This document shows, in pieces, positions 33,062-41,743 of a DNA stretch of 43,311 nucleotides. How positions within the stretch are numbered: the stretch's first letter is position 1; each line of letters opens with the position of its first letter. Source of the stretch: an uncultured Saprospiraceae bacterium (lineage in GTDB: Bacteria; Bacteroidota; Bacteroidia; Chitinophagales; Saprospiraceae); the NCBI GenBank assembly GCA_937950315.1, contig CALFDU010000038.1, forward strand, positions 1 through 43,311. Reading direction: 5' to 3'. Made by a program: the position numbers and the translations under genes. The notes under the pieces are model-generated. The model was not told where the DNA came from. It saw nothing but the letters and a program-made list of their open reading frames with translations, and ran no database searches.

Positions 33062-33747
33062 CTTACTTCTGTAATTTCCTTTGGTAAAAAATTTGCAAAT
33101 CTTCGTGTTTTTATTGTGCTTGGTTTTTCATTTCTGAAACTCCATTTTTCTGTCCATCCATTCTCATCACTTTTGGTAATACTGAATGCTTCAGCAACCA
33201 AATTATTTCCTTCGCCATCATAAACGGCATACGTACTTTCATTGCCATCTTTGTCAAATCTAAATTCATATTTTCTCACGACCTGGCCATCTGCACTCAT
33301 GATTTGTCTTCCGATTCGATTGTTGTTTTCATCGTATTGAAACATTTCAATTCTTAGTAATTCGTCGCTTGCCGCATCATAAGAATTGGTCCTCGTTTTA
33401 TTCCCTTTGTCATCGTACTCAAACATATAATAACTCAACAAAGAATCTCTTTGATCATAAAAATTTGACTTTGAAGGCAAAGCATTTTTACCATCGTAGA
33501 TGAATCTTTCAAAGGTGGTAAGTTGTCCATCACGGTTGTAATACCAGTGCTCTTGATCCTTCCCTTCAGCATCGGTAACCAAGGTTTCTTTAAAAGTCAA
33601 AGCGCCTTTTGTCGCCTCTTGGCCTTTGGTATCCACGGTATAAACTTCAATAACTTCCATCTGCCAGTAATCAGATTTCCCGTCATTATTACAGGAAACC
33701 ATTAAAAACATTAGACTTAGGGTAAAAAATAGTGACTTGGCCTTCAT
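33058..33747 (-). CDS. Lipoprotein with repeated Tyr/Asp-rich strands
   Basis: About 229 residues from ATG 33747 (MKAKSLFFTLSLMFLMVSC), a lipobox with Cys19 as the lipid site. An ATG at 33762 would add five residues, but the -7 box lies there. The rest is built of repeating [YF]-x-[YF]-D-x-x-G-x strands (YNRDGQLTTFERFIYDG, YMFEYDDKGNKTRT, EMFQYDENNNRIGR, YEFRFDKDGNES), resembling RHS/DUF3836-type beta-meander modules of Bacteroidota. The function is unknown. The stop overlaps leuS. Confidence 0.8.
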   Translation of the reverse strand: MKAKSLFFTLSLMFLMVSCNNDGKSDYWQMEVIEVYTVDTKGQEATKGALTFKETLVTDAEGKDQEHWYYNRDGQLTTFERFIYDGKNALPSKSNFYDQRDSLLSYYMFEYDDKGNKTRTNSYDAASDELLRIEMFQYDENNNRIGRQIMSADGQVVRKYEFRFDKDGNESTYAVYDGEGNNLVAEAFSITKSDENGWTEKWSFRNEKPSTIKTRRFANFLPKEITEVR

Positions 33748-33759
33748 AAGAAATTTTGA

Positions 33760-33767
33760 CAAAATTA
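33760..33767 (-). promoter_or_regulatory. -7 box upstream of the lipoprotein-leuS-adhesin genes
   Basis: The minus-strand sequence TAATTTTG matches TAnnTTTG exactly and ends 12 bases before the ATG at 33747. No -33 TTG was seen. If used, it would drive leuS and the adhesin gene too. Confidence 0.4.
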
Positions 33768-33818
33768 AGTTTTGTTTTGATTTCTAGGCCATCTTTGCGT
33801 GGATTATATCAATAAAAA

Positions 33819-34778
33819 CTATTGTTCTTGAAGCCTTAAGATCTCTGCGATTTTGCTTTCTATCCAGTAGTCTTTTCCTCTTTCATAGAATCCGACGTGC
33901 CCTCCATACTTAGGCGCATGCAAGAATATCTTGTCTGATTTTTCCGCTTGCGCAAATGGGAAACAACTCTTTGGAAGAAATGGGTCGTCTTTCGCAGACA
34001 CAATGTGTGCAGGAATTTGTATATCAAGAAGAAATTGCAATGAGTTTGCTTTGCTATAATAATCTTCTGCTCCTTCAAATCCATTGATTGGCCCAGAGTA
34101 ATATTCATCAAAGTCCCAAACGTTTTTCACCTTACTCAACAGCGATAGATCAAGTTGGCCAGGAAACTGTCGATCTTTTTCTCTGATTTTTTCTTTCAGT
34201 GTTTTTAAGAAATTTTGTGTGTAGAAAAAATTCTCTTTTTTCATCAGTTGCTGACTGCCATCGGAAAGATGTACAGGAACAGAAATGGCAATGGCTTGGG
34301 AAATAGAAGGATGCACATGATCAGGGTCTTCACCCAAATATTTTAAAGTGATGTTTCCACCCAAACTGTAGCCGATGACAACGCTTTCATGGTAGGCGGA
34401 GGCATATTTATTGATGATGAACCTTGCATCTTGTGTAAATCCACTGTGGTAGGTAACAATCTTGTTGTTGGGAACACCACTGCATCCTCTGAAGTTGGTA
34501 GCAACAACATCGTATCCAGATGCGTGTAATTTGTTGGCAGCGGCTTTAATGTATTGCGAATCTGTATTTCCTTCAAGACCATGAAAAAGAAAAGCTACTT
34601 TTTTATTTCCATTCCTTAAGATATCGATGTCTAGAAAATCTTGGTCTTCTGTATCAATCCGCTCTCTTTTAAAAGCGGGCCTGGTCACCTTCCTGAATAA
34701 AGCAGGATAAATGGTGCCATAATGACCATTCCTAAAAAGCAAAGGAGGTTTATAAGTATCACAATTAACAACTGGCAT
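33819..34778 (-). CDS. YheT-like alpha/beta hydrolase
   Basis: A 319-residue cytoplasmic hydrolase. The nucleophile elbow is GYSLGG (S138), the oxyanion-side motif is FHGLEGN (65-71), the acid is in AKDDPF (D264 or D265) and the His in GGHVGF (H294). The motif NFRGCSG (95-101) is typical of the YheT/COG0429 branch. Substrates in bacteria are unknown; esterase or lipase activity is expected. It starts three bases after the upstream GDPD stop, so the two are probably cotranscribed. Confidence 0.93.
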   Translation of the reverse strand: MPVVNCDTYKPPLLFRNGHYGTIYPALFRKVTRPAFKRERIDTEDQDFLDIDILRNGNKKVAFLFHGLEGNTDSQYIKAAANKLHASGYDVVATNFRGCSGVPNNKIVTYHSGFTQDARFIINKYASAYHESVVIGYSLGGNITLKYLGEDPDHVHPSISQAIAISVPVHLSDGSQQLMKKENFFYTQNFLKTLKEKIREKDRQFPGQLDLSLLSKVKNVWDFDEYYSGPINGFEGAEDYYSKANSLQFLLDIQIPAHIVSAKDDPFLPKSCFPFAQAEKSDKIFLHAPKYGGHVGFYERGKDYWIESKIAEILRLQEQ

Positions 34779-34781
34779 TCA

Positions 34782-35693
34782 CTACTTTCTGACTAAGTTG
34801 ATTAAACGGTCCGGATAGTCAGTGATAATTCCATCGACTCCCATGCCCATGACTGTTTTGATGTCTTCGATTTCATTGACCGTCCATGGAATCAGTTTCA
34901 TGCCATTGTCCTTGCAATAGGAAAGCATGTCTGCATTGATCATTTTCCAATAGGGAGAAAATATCTCAGGGATATGTCCCAATTCTTGAATGTTTTCTGC
35001 TGTACTTTTTTCATTGGCTACAAGAAAGACCTGTGCTTGTTCAGGATATTGTTTATGCATGTATTGCAATACTTCTATATCAAAACATTGAACGGTGGCT
35101 CGATCTTGTATTCCATTAGACTTAATAACATCAATGGTAAGATCGGTGAATTCTTTGTAATCTGGATGGTAAATATTGTCTCCCTCTTTTGTTCGCTTTA
35201 TTTCGATATTATAAAGTGGGGCAGCTCTGTTGATGTGTTTGGCATGCTGTTCTGAAGCCTTGATCATTTCATTAAGTGACGGCTTGGTGGTCGGAATGTT
35301 TTTCTGTTCAGGAAATTTGGAGTGCCTGTTTAATCCGCAATCATGTTGAAGTAGCTCTGCAAACGTCATCTCGTAGATGTTGTATTCTTTTTCCTTGCTT
35401 TCTTCGATGTTAGTCCCATCTGCTGTTCGGCAGATTTCGTGATTGAGGAATGGCTCGTGAGAAACCACAACGACCTTGTCCTTGGTGACGACTACATCTA
35501 GTTCAAGGGTATGTACTCCCAAGTCTAGGGCGTGCTTGAAGGCTGGGATTGTGTTTTCAGGAAGCAATCCTCGACAACCTCTATGCCCTTGGATGTCTAG
35601 GGAAGTTTCTGGGACGATGTTGTTGGTAGTCTTTTTCAAAGTCTTACATTGAATAAATAATAAGCTAAAGCAAAGTAAAATGGTATATCTCAT
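34782..35693 (-). CDS. Glycerophosphodiester phosphodiesterase (GDPD/UgpQ type), exported
   Basis: About 303 residues from ATG 35693, two bases after the upstream stop; the ATG at 35711 would overlap that gene. An N-terminal hydrophobic segment ends in FIQC (Cys16), a possible, non-canonical lipobox. The GDPD active-site set is present: QGHRGCRGLLPENT (H37, R38, E47, N48), LELDVVVTKD (E65, D67) and SHEP (H79). It hydrolyses glycerophosphodiesters from lipids to glycerol-3-phosphate. It lies in a minus-strand cluster with the YheT-like hydrolase. Confidence 0.93.
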   Translation of the reverse strand: MRYTILLCFSLLFIQCKTLKKTTNNIVPETSLDIQGHRGCRGLLPENTIPAFKHALDLGVHTLELDVVVTKDKVVVVSHEPFLNHEICRTADGTNIEESKEKEYNIYEMTFAELLQHDCGLNRHSKFPEQKNIPTTKPSLNEMIKASEQHAKHINRAAPLYNIEIKRTKEGDNIYHPDYKEFTDLTIDVIKSNGIQDRATVQCFDIEVLQYMHKQYPEQAQVFLVANEKSTAENIQELGHIPEIFSPYWKMINADMLSYCKDNGMKLIPWTVNEIEDIKTVMGMGVDGIITDYPDRLINLVRK

Positions 35694-35695
35694 AT

Positions 35696-36268
35696 CTAAG
35701 CTCTTGTGCAAAATCTTATAGGTGATAAATTATCAATGAGGATATTGCCTTTATGATCAAAATTTCTCTCCTTGTAATATGCCTCAAATAAAATATACTT
35801 ACTGCTCGACTCCGCATCAAATTCGATCTTAAACGATTCCCAATCTTCATTTTCAATAAAATCACTTTCAAAGATCATCTGATCCTTCTTACATTTTTTA
35901 TTGCCTAGCCATATTCTGAGTTTGACTGGTTTGTTGTACCCAGTATAATTTTGCGAATGAGCAAGATCAAAACTCATTTCGTAACAGCCGTCCTTTTCAA
36001 GTTTCTCTGGGATTCGTTGGCCAATGCTTTCATACGTTCCATTGCTTCTTGTTATTAAGCCTACATACGTATCTCCTTCACTCGCTTCCAAAAACACACC
36101 CCAATAACCAGGTAAAATATCAGGTGTTGTCCCTTTTTCACAAGCAAACCAGCCCATAGGCATTGTAGCATCCGCTGGTTCGTCTTCGAAAGATGGATTT
36201 TGTAATACATTCTGGGCCGTAAAAACATTTGCGCAAAGCATAAAAAAGATAAAGGAAATAGCTCTCAA
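35696..36268 (-). CDS. Unknown secreted protein, jelly-roll-like
   Basis: A 190-residue exported protein with a signal peptide (RAISFIFFMLCANVFTA-Q). The start must be TTG 36268, as a stop codon in frame lies at 36272-36274 and the only internal ATG would cut the signal. The motif NVLQNPSFEDEP at the mature N-terminus, followed by WF, EASEGDTYVGLI, YEMSFDLAHS and ILIDNLSP, is characteristic of carbohydrate-binding-type jelly rolls in Bacteroidota. No catalytic residues were seen. It is probably cotranscribed with the GDPD gene. Confidence 0.82.
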   Translation of the reverse strand: MRAISFIFFMLCANVFTAQNVLQNPSFEDEPADATMPMGWFACEKGTTPDILPGYWGVFLEASEGDTYVGLITRSNGTYESIGQRIPEKLEKDGCYEMSFDLAHSQNYTGYNKPVKLRIWLGNKKCKKDQMIFESDFIENEDWESFKIEFDAESSSKYILFEAYYKERNFDHKGNILIDNLSPIRFCTRA

Positions 36269-36442
36269 GTCTTATAGGTTTTATGAGCCACAAGATAGTG
36301 GGAATGCTCAGAATTGACAATCAAAGGCTCATCGGTTAACAATAATTTAGCACAGAGTGGGGAATAATGGGGTAAATCATCCCCTCAAGGACTCATTTTG
36401 TAGAAAAAATGGGATATAGAAGTAGGAATGACGGCGTTTTCT

Positions 36443-36450
36443 TACTTTTG
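36443..36450 (+). promoter_or_regulatory. -7 box of the DUF3098-to-gldG operon
   Basis: TACTTTTG matches TAnnTTTG exactly, 20 bases before the ATG at 36470. It lies within the upstream extension of the open frame, which supports starting the protein at 36470. No -33 TTG was seen. Confidence 0.4.
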
Positions 36451-36469
36451 TAAGGTAACAAGCATCGAT

Positions 36470-36811
36470 ATGGCAAAGGATAAAAAATCGAAGAAAGACA
36501 TTTCAGCAAATAGCAAAAAGAAAGTGGTGGTGAAGACTGCAAGCTCTTCAACGAGTATGCAGGATATGATGCCTAAAGCAAAGAGAGGGGCTGTTGCTCA
36601 AGAACTACTATTTGGAAAGCAGAATTATATGTTTATCGCAGCTGCTTTTGGTCTGATCCTGCTAGGGATGTTGTTGATGATGGGCGGAGATATGCCAGAT
36701 AGCAATACCTGGGATGAATCTTTGATCTATTCTACACGCAGGACTTTGATTGCACCGATTGTGATTTTGATCGGATTGATTGTCGGAGTGGTTGCCATTT
36801 TCAGAGATTAA
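36470..36811 (+). CDS. DUF3098 family membrane protein
   Basis: A 113-residue protein from ATG 36470 (MAKDKKSKKDIS), preceded by a -7 box. The N-terminal ~45 residues are basic and disordered. Two membrane segments lie at about 56-73 (IAAAFGLILLGMLLMMGG) and 95-110 (LIAPIVILIGLIVGVVAIF), with a conserved DxLIYSTRRTxIAP-type loop between. DUF3098 is a small Bacteroidota family usually found near uppP and truB, as here. The function is unknown. It is the first gene of the operon; uppP follows five bases later. Confidence 0.9.
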   Translation: MAKDKKSKKDISANSKKKVVVKTASSSTSMQDMMPKAKRGAVAQELLFGKQNYMFIAAAFGLILLGMLLMMGGDMPDSNTWDESLIYSTRRTLIAPIVILIGLIVGVVAIFRD

Positions 36812-36816
36812 TTTTC

Positions 36817-37611
36817 ATGTCTGAATTATTTGAAGCACTTGTACTAGGCATTGTACAAGGTCTCACCGAGTTTTTACCTGTAAGCAGTAGTGGTCACCTA
36901 GAAATAGCCAAGACCATTATGAACGATGACAGCCTTGCCGAACAGAGTCTGTTTACCACGGTACTATTACATTTTGCAACCGCACTCAGTACCATCGTTA
37001 TTTTCCGCAAAGAGATCTTAAGAATTATAAAGGGTTTGTTTAGTGCAGACTTTAATGAAGAAAAACGTTTTTCTCTTTATGTGATATTATCCATGATTCC
37101 TGCAGTTATTGTGGGTTTGTTTTTTGAGGATGTGATTGAGAATTTGTTTGGCCACAATTTATTGTTGGTTGGATTGATGCTAATGGTCACGGCGGCGTTG
37201 TTGTTTCTAGCTGATAGAAATTATGGGGAGAGCAAAAAATTGGGTGCAGGATCAGCATTCGGAGTAGGCGTGGCACAGGCTATTGCCATTCTGCCTGGCA
37301 TCTCCAGGTCCGGTGCTACTATTTCTACCGCTTTGATCATGGGGTTGAAAAGAGAAGAGGCGGCAAAGTTTAGTTTTCTTATGGTGATTCCATTGATTTT
37401 TGGAAAGATTGCCAAAGATCTATTAGATGGCTCGTTTCTTGAGAATATGCCTTCAGCCAGTTATGCGATCGTAGGGTTTTTGGCAGCATTTATAGCAGGA
37501 CTAGTGGCTTGTCAATGGATGATTGCTTTGGTGAAGAAAGCGGGCTTAAAATATTTTGGAATATACTGCCTGATTGTAGCAGTAGCAATATTAATATATC
37601 AATTCGCGTAA
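36817..37611 (+). CDS. uppP: Undecaprenyl-diphosphatase (UppP/BacA)
   Basis: A 264-residue polytopic inner-membrane phosphatase that recycles undecaprenyl diphosphate to the monophosphate for peptidoglycan and glycan synthesis. The signature GIVQGLTEFLPVSSSGHLE (Q14, E18, H27) and the second motif LPGISRSGATIS (R164) are intact. The length is normal. The stop TAA shares one base with the truB start (TAATG). Confidence 0.97.
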   Translation: MSELFEALVLGIVQGLTEFLPVSSSGHLEIAKTIMNDDSLAEQSLFTTVLLHFATALSTIVIFRKEILRIIKGLFSADFNEEKRFSLYVILSMIPAVIVGLFFEDVIENLFGHNLLLVGLMLMVTAALLFLADRNYGESKKLGAGSAFGVGVAQAIAILPGISRSGATISTALIMGLKREEAAKFSFLMVIPLIFGKIAKDLLDGSFLENMPSASYAIVGFLAAFIAGLVACQWMIALVKKAGLKYFGIYCLIVAVAILIYQFA

Positions 37612-38339
37612 TGCAATTTGTAACAAAAGATACCGACGCCGCAGCTGTGCCCTATAATGAGGAAAGCATCATGCTCGTGGACAAACCGTTGGAGTGGACA
37701 TCCTTTGATGTGGTGAATAAGATAAGGTATACCTTGAAACATCATTATGGCGTGAAAAAGCTGAAGGTAGGACATGCTGGGACATTGGATCCATTGGCAA
37801 CGGGTTTGTTGTTGATTTGCACCGGTAAAGCGACCAAAAAAGCGGAAACATTGCAAGGGATGCCCAAGCAATATACCGGAGCCATTAAGTTAGGCGCCAC
37901 CACGGTTTCCTTTGATGCCGAAGAGCCAGAAGAGAACATAAAAGACTACAGCCATCTGACCGAAAAGGAGATTTTATCGGTCGCTGAGAGCTTCAAAGGG
38001 GAGATCGAACAATTTCCACCGCACTTCTCCGCATTAAAAGTAGATGGGCAAGCGTTGTATAAATGGGCAAGAAAAGGCGTGAAAAAAGAGATAAAGTCTC
38101 GAAAAGTGACTTTTTACGACGTCAAGATTACTCGAATAGAACTTCCATTTATTTATTTTTGCGTCGATTGTAGCAAAGGGACCTATATTCGGTCTTTTGC
38201 CAACGATGTAGGAGAGAAGCTTGGTGTGGGAGGATACTTGTCCGAACTGACTAGAACTTCGATCGGAGAATATAAATTGGATGATTCTATCAACCTGGAA
38301 GAATGGTTGACAAACTTTAAAAAGAAAGAGAAAGTATAG
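37611..38339 (+). CDS. truB: tRNA pseudouridine(55) synthase
   Basis: A 242-residue protein from ATG 37611; the frame stays open back into uppP, but this start matches the family N-terminus and the one-base TAATG overlap. It converts U55 of tRNAs to pseudouridine. The active site is KVGHAGTLDPLATGLL with catalytic Asp60, followed by KQYTGAIKLG and CSKGTYIRSFANDVGEKLG. gldA begins at the next base after the stop. Confidence 0.97.
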   Translation: MQFVTKDTDAAAVPYNEESIMLVDKPLEWTSFDVVNKIRYTLKHHYGVKKLKVGHAGTLDPLATGLLLICTGKATKKAETLQGMPKQYTGAIKLGATTVSFDAEEPEENIKDYSHLTEKEILSVAESFKGEIEQFPPHFSALKVDGQALYKWARKGVKKEIKSRKVTFYDVKITRIELPFIYFCVDCSKGTYIRSFANDVGEKLGVGGYLSELTRTSIGEYKLDDSINLEEWLTNFKKKEKV

Positions 38340-39257
38340 ATGTCGATAACAATTCAAGGCATATCAAAAATATACGGAGCACAGCGAGCACTGGACAACG
38401 TGTCCTTTAGTGCCAAGCCTGGCGAAATCATCGGTCTACTTGGTCCCAACGGAGCAGGTAAGACAACTACCATGAAAATATTGACTTGTTTTATTCCTCC
38501 TTCGGAAGGTACAGCAACGGTATGTGGGTATGATGTAACCAAAGATCATCTTGATGTAAGAAGACACATCGGATACTTGCCCGAACACAATCCCTTGTAC
38601 AAAGAAATGTACGTAAAGGAATACCTTGAATTGATCGCTAGAATTTTTAAGATTAAGAAACCTGGCTCAAGAATCGCTGACCTTATTGAAATGACTGGTC
38701 TAACCAAAGAACAGTCCAAGAAAATTCAATTCCTTTCAAAAGGATATAGGCAGAGAGTTGGTCTTGCTCAGGCAATGATGCACGATCCTGAAGTATTGAT
38801 TCTAGACGAACCAACTTCTGGATTGGATCCCAATCAGCTGATGGAAATCAGAGCACTGATCAAGGAAGTCGGAAAGGAGAAGTTGGTATTGTTTTCATCG
38901 CACATCATGCAGGAGGTTCAAGCACTTTGTAGTAGAGTTATCATCTTGGATAACGGAAAGTTGGTGGCAGATGACCCAATCTCAGCATTGATCGGAGCGG
39001 CCAATGGTACTAAGCAGATCAAGGTGAGTTTCAAATCAGCAATGGATGTTGGTCAATTGAAGAAAATTGAAGGAGTACAGAGTGTGGATAAGGTGGGAGG
39101 ATTTGATTATTCGATTTATTCTGATGCAGGAATTGATGTGAGAGAAATGGTTTTTGATCTCGCGGTTCAACAAGGAAACAAAATCCTCTCGATGGCAGAG
39201 GCAGATAAATCAATTGAATCTGTTTTTCAAAAGATCACTTCAAAAAAACAAGATTAG
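38340..39257 (+). CDS. gldA: Gliding motility ABC transporter ATP-binding protein GldA
   Basis: A 305-residue ATPase. Walker A is GPNGAGKT (35-42), the signature LSKGYRQRVG (132-141), Walker B VLILDE (152-157), and the switch His lies in FSSHIMQE. The neighbours gldF and gldG identify it as GldA rather than a generic ABC-2 ATPase. The complex is needed for gliding in Flavobacterium johnsoniae, though its transported substrate is unknown. It abuts truB directly and overlaps gldF by one base (TAGTG). Confidence 0.94.
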   Translation: MSITIQGISKIYGAQRALDNVSFSAKPGEIIGLLGPNGAGKTTTMKILTCFIPPSEGTATVCGYDVTKDHLDVRRHIGYLPEHNPLYKEMYVKEYLELIARIFKIKKPGSRIADLIEMTGLTKEQSKKIQFLSKGYRQRVGLAQAMMHDPEVLILDEPTSGLDPNQLMEIRALIKEVGKEKLVLFSSHIMQEVQALCSRVIILDNGKLVADDPISALIGAANGTKQIKVSFKSAMDVGQLKKIEGVQSVDKVGGFDYSIYSDAGIDVREMVFDLAVQQGNKILSMAEADKSIESVFQKITSKKQD

Positions 39258-39991
39258 TGAGAGCAGTATTGTGGAAAGAACTCAGAAGTTTTCTAAGCTC
39301 ATTGATAGCTTACCTGGTGGTGTCAGTTTTTCTGATCATGACCGGATTGTTTATGTGGGTCTTCAAAGACACCAGCGTCTTGGAATACAATTATGCAGGA
39401 CTAGAACAGTTATTCTCTATTGGTCCTTTGGTATTTACTTTCTTAATCCCTGCGATTACCATGCGTAGTTTCTCAGAGGAACATCAGCAAGGTACTATCG
39501 AGTTGTTGGCTACCAAGCCATTGACCGATACGCAGATCATTTTGGGTAAATATTTTGCCAATGTCATTCTTGTGTTATTGGCGATACTTCCGACATTGAT
39601 TTATTTCTATTCCGTATACCAACTCGGTGCACCTAAAGGGAATATCGATACTGGCGCTGTGATTGGTTCGTATATCGGCTTGTGTTTCCTTGCAGCGATA
39701 TTTGTAGCAATAGGATTGTTTTGCTCGAGTGTGAGTAGTAACCAGATTGTGTCTTTTATACTCGCAGCCTTTTTGTGTTTCTTTATGCACTGGGCTTTTT
39801 CATACCTAAGCAACCTGTCTATCTTTTTTGGAACTTGGGATGATGTGGTGCAAAAGATTGGGATCAATCATCACTACAATGCGATCAGCAAAGGAAAGAT
39901 AAGCAGTCAAGATGTGATTTATTTTATATCCGTGGCAAGTGCATTTATCTGGTTTACACATGTTTCATTGGCTAAAAGAAAGTGGGCATGA
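39257..39991 (+). CDS. gldF: Gliding motility ABC transporter permease GldF
   Basis: A 244-residue ABC-2 type permease starting at GTG 39257. It has six membrane segments (for example SLIAYLVVSVFLIMTGLFMWV, VILVLLAILPTLIYFYSVYQ, LCFLAAIFVAIGLFCSS). The typical MRSFSEEHQQGTIELLATKPLTD cytoplasmic motif of the family is present. Its partner is GldA; gldG follows with an ATGA overlap. Confidence 0.94.
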   Translation: MRAVLWKELRSFLSSLIAYLVVSVFLIMTGLFMWVFKDTSVLEYNYAGLEQLFSIGPLVFTFLIPAITMRSFSEEHQQGTIELLATKPLTDTQIILGKYFANVILVLLAILPTLIYFYSVYQLGAPKGNIDTGAVIGSYIGLCFLAAIFVAIGLFCSSVSSNQIVSFILAAFLCFFMHWAFSYLSNLSIFFGTWDDVVQKIGINHHYNAISKGKISSQDVIYFISVASAFIWFTHVSLAKRKWA

Positions 39992-41685
39992 CAAAAGGAA
40001 CATACATCATACGAACATTATTGGTAGTAGCGGTAATCATCTTGATCAACATCGCTTCTAATTTTTTCCACACCTTCATAGATTTGACGGAAGACAAGCG
40101 ATTTACGCTTTCTGATTCTACTGTAAACTTCATAGAAGATGTAGATGACATCATTTATGTAAGAGTATTATTGGAAGGAGAATTTCCTGCCGGCTTCAAG
40201 AGATTGAGAGCAGCGACTTTGGATAGACTACAGCAATTTGCGGATGTAAATCCACGACTAGAATATAAGTTTGAAAATCCATTGACTGGATCCAACGAAG
40301 AGATCCGTCAGAAACAAGAGCAATACAAATCGATGGGGATGGCTCCGACGAGCTTGACCATCGCAGATGGTGAGGAACGTACTCGTAAGATTGTATATCC
40401 ATATGCAGTCATCAATTATGGCTCAAGGCAAACGTTGGTGAATTTGTTAGAACCACAAGGTGGCCTAGATCAAGAAACAGCCTTGAACAACTCCATCAAC
40501 TTGTTGGAATTCAAGATTGCCAATGCGATTCAGAAATTAACCAATGAAGAATTACCGAATGTTGTTTTCTCAACAGGACACGGCGAAACACCAGATTTTC
40601 AAACAGCCAGACTGGAAAGAGATCTTTCTTCCTACTTTGATACAGGTCGACTGAATTTGGATAGCTTGGTCCAACTAAGACCAGAAGATGTAGACCTTTT
40701 GATCGTGCCAGCGCCACAGACTGCGATTCCTGTAAAGACACAATTTGTGATTGACCAGTACATCATGAATGGAGGAAGGGTGATCTGGATGGTAGAGAAT
40801 TTCCAAGTGAATCTGGATAGTATCAATAACAACAACTTATATGTGCCTAAACCCGTAGAGCATGGTCTTGATGATCTGTTGTTTAAGTATGGAGTCCGGG
40901 TGACCAAAAACTTGGTCATGGATTTACAATGTGCTCCGATCCCTCAGGTCGTGGGTGCCTCTGGTGGAAAAGCACAGACGCAGTTGTTCCCTTGGTATTA
41001 CCACCCATTGTCCGCTTCTCTTTCGGATAACCCAATCGTAAAAAGTATAGATAGAGTACTATTCAAATTTCCATCGAGTATTGAATTTGTCGGAAGAGAA
41101 AATGATGGGATAAAAAAAGAAGTACTGTTGGCTACCTCAGAAAACAGTAGGTATCAAATTTATCCGATGCGATTGACCTTTGAGATATTGCGTATCGACC
41201 CAGATCCGGATCAGTTCGATAAAGGGCCTCAACCAGTTGCCGTTTTATTGGAGGGAGAATTTGAGTCGTTCTTTAAGAATAGAGTGACGGCAGAAAATGA
41301 GAAAATCTTACAAGAAATCGGTGCAAGCTTCAGAGAGAAGAGTGTGAGCACCAAGCAGATTGTTATTTCGGATGCCGATTTCATGAAAAACAAATATGAC
41401 CCCAATTCAGACAGAATAAGCCCAATCGCATATAGTGACTGGGAAAAGAAAGCGTATGCAGGTAATAAGTCATTGATCGTTAACGCCATAGAATATATGT
41501 GTGATGACTTTGGACTGCTAGAAGCCAGATCCAAAGATTTCAAATTACGATTGTTGGATAAAGTGAAGACGCGAACAGAAAAGACCAAATGGCAAACCAT
41601 CAATTTGGTGATGCCATTGATCATTTTGTGGTTATTCGCTTTCTTATTTTATTTGTGGAGAAAGAGAAAGTACGCCAGTAGCTAG
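39988..41685 (+). CDS. gldG: Gliding motility-associated ABC transporter component GldG
   Basis: About 565 residues from ATG 39988, which overlaps the gldF stop (ATGA); GTG 39982 would add two residues. There is an N-terminal membrane anchor (IIRTLLVVAVIILINIASNFF), the motif DLTEDKRFTLSDST, a long periplasmic domain and a C-terminal membrane segment (LVMPLIILWLFAFLFYLWRKRK). These are the features of GldG, the third component of the GldAFG transporter. It is the last gene of the operon. No clear terminator was seen after it. Confidence 0.94.
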   Translation: MTKGTYIIRTLLVVAVIILINIASNFFHTFIDLTEDKRFTLSDSTVNFIEDVDDIIYVRVLLEGEFPAGFKRLRAATLDRLQQFADVNPRLEYKFENPLTGSNEEIRQKQEQYKSMGMAPTSLTIADGEERTRKIVYPYAVINYGSRQTLVNLLEPQGGLDQETALNNSINLLEFKIANAIQKLTNEELPNVVFSTGHGETPDFQTARLERDLSSYFDTGRLNLDSLVQLRPEDVDLLIVPAPQTAIPVKTQFVIDQYIMNGGRVIWMVENFQVNLDSINNNNLYVPKPVEHGLDDLLFKYGVRVTKNLVMDLQCAPIPQVVGASGGKAQTQLFPWYYHPLSASLSDNPIVKSIDRVLFKFPSSIEFVGRENDGIKKEVLLATSENSRYQIYPMRLTFEILRIDPDPDQFDKGPQPVAVLLEGEFESFFKNRVTAENEKILQEIGASFREKSVSTKQIVISDADFMKNKYDPNSDRISPIAYSDWEKKAYAGNKSLIVNAIEYMCDDFGLLEARSKDFKLRLLDKVKTRTEKTKWQTINLVMPLIILWLFAFLFYLWRKRKYASS

Positions 41686-41743
41686 GCGTTCTGTTATATA
41701 AGAACAAAAGAAAGGTGGCTGATTGCCACATCAATTAAATTTT

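Noticed and set aside
37509-37610. Upstream ATG for truB inside uppP
   Set aside because: The extra 34 residues do not match TruB; the TAATG junction at 37611 gives the family N-terminus.
41688-41705. Short inverted repeat after gldG (GTTCT...AGAAC)
   Set aside because: The stem has only five pairs and no T run, too weak for a terminator.
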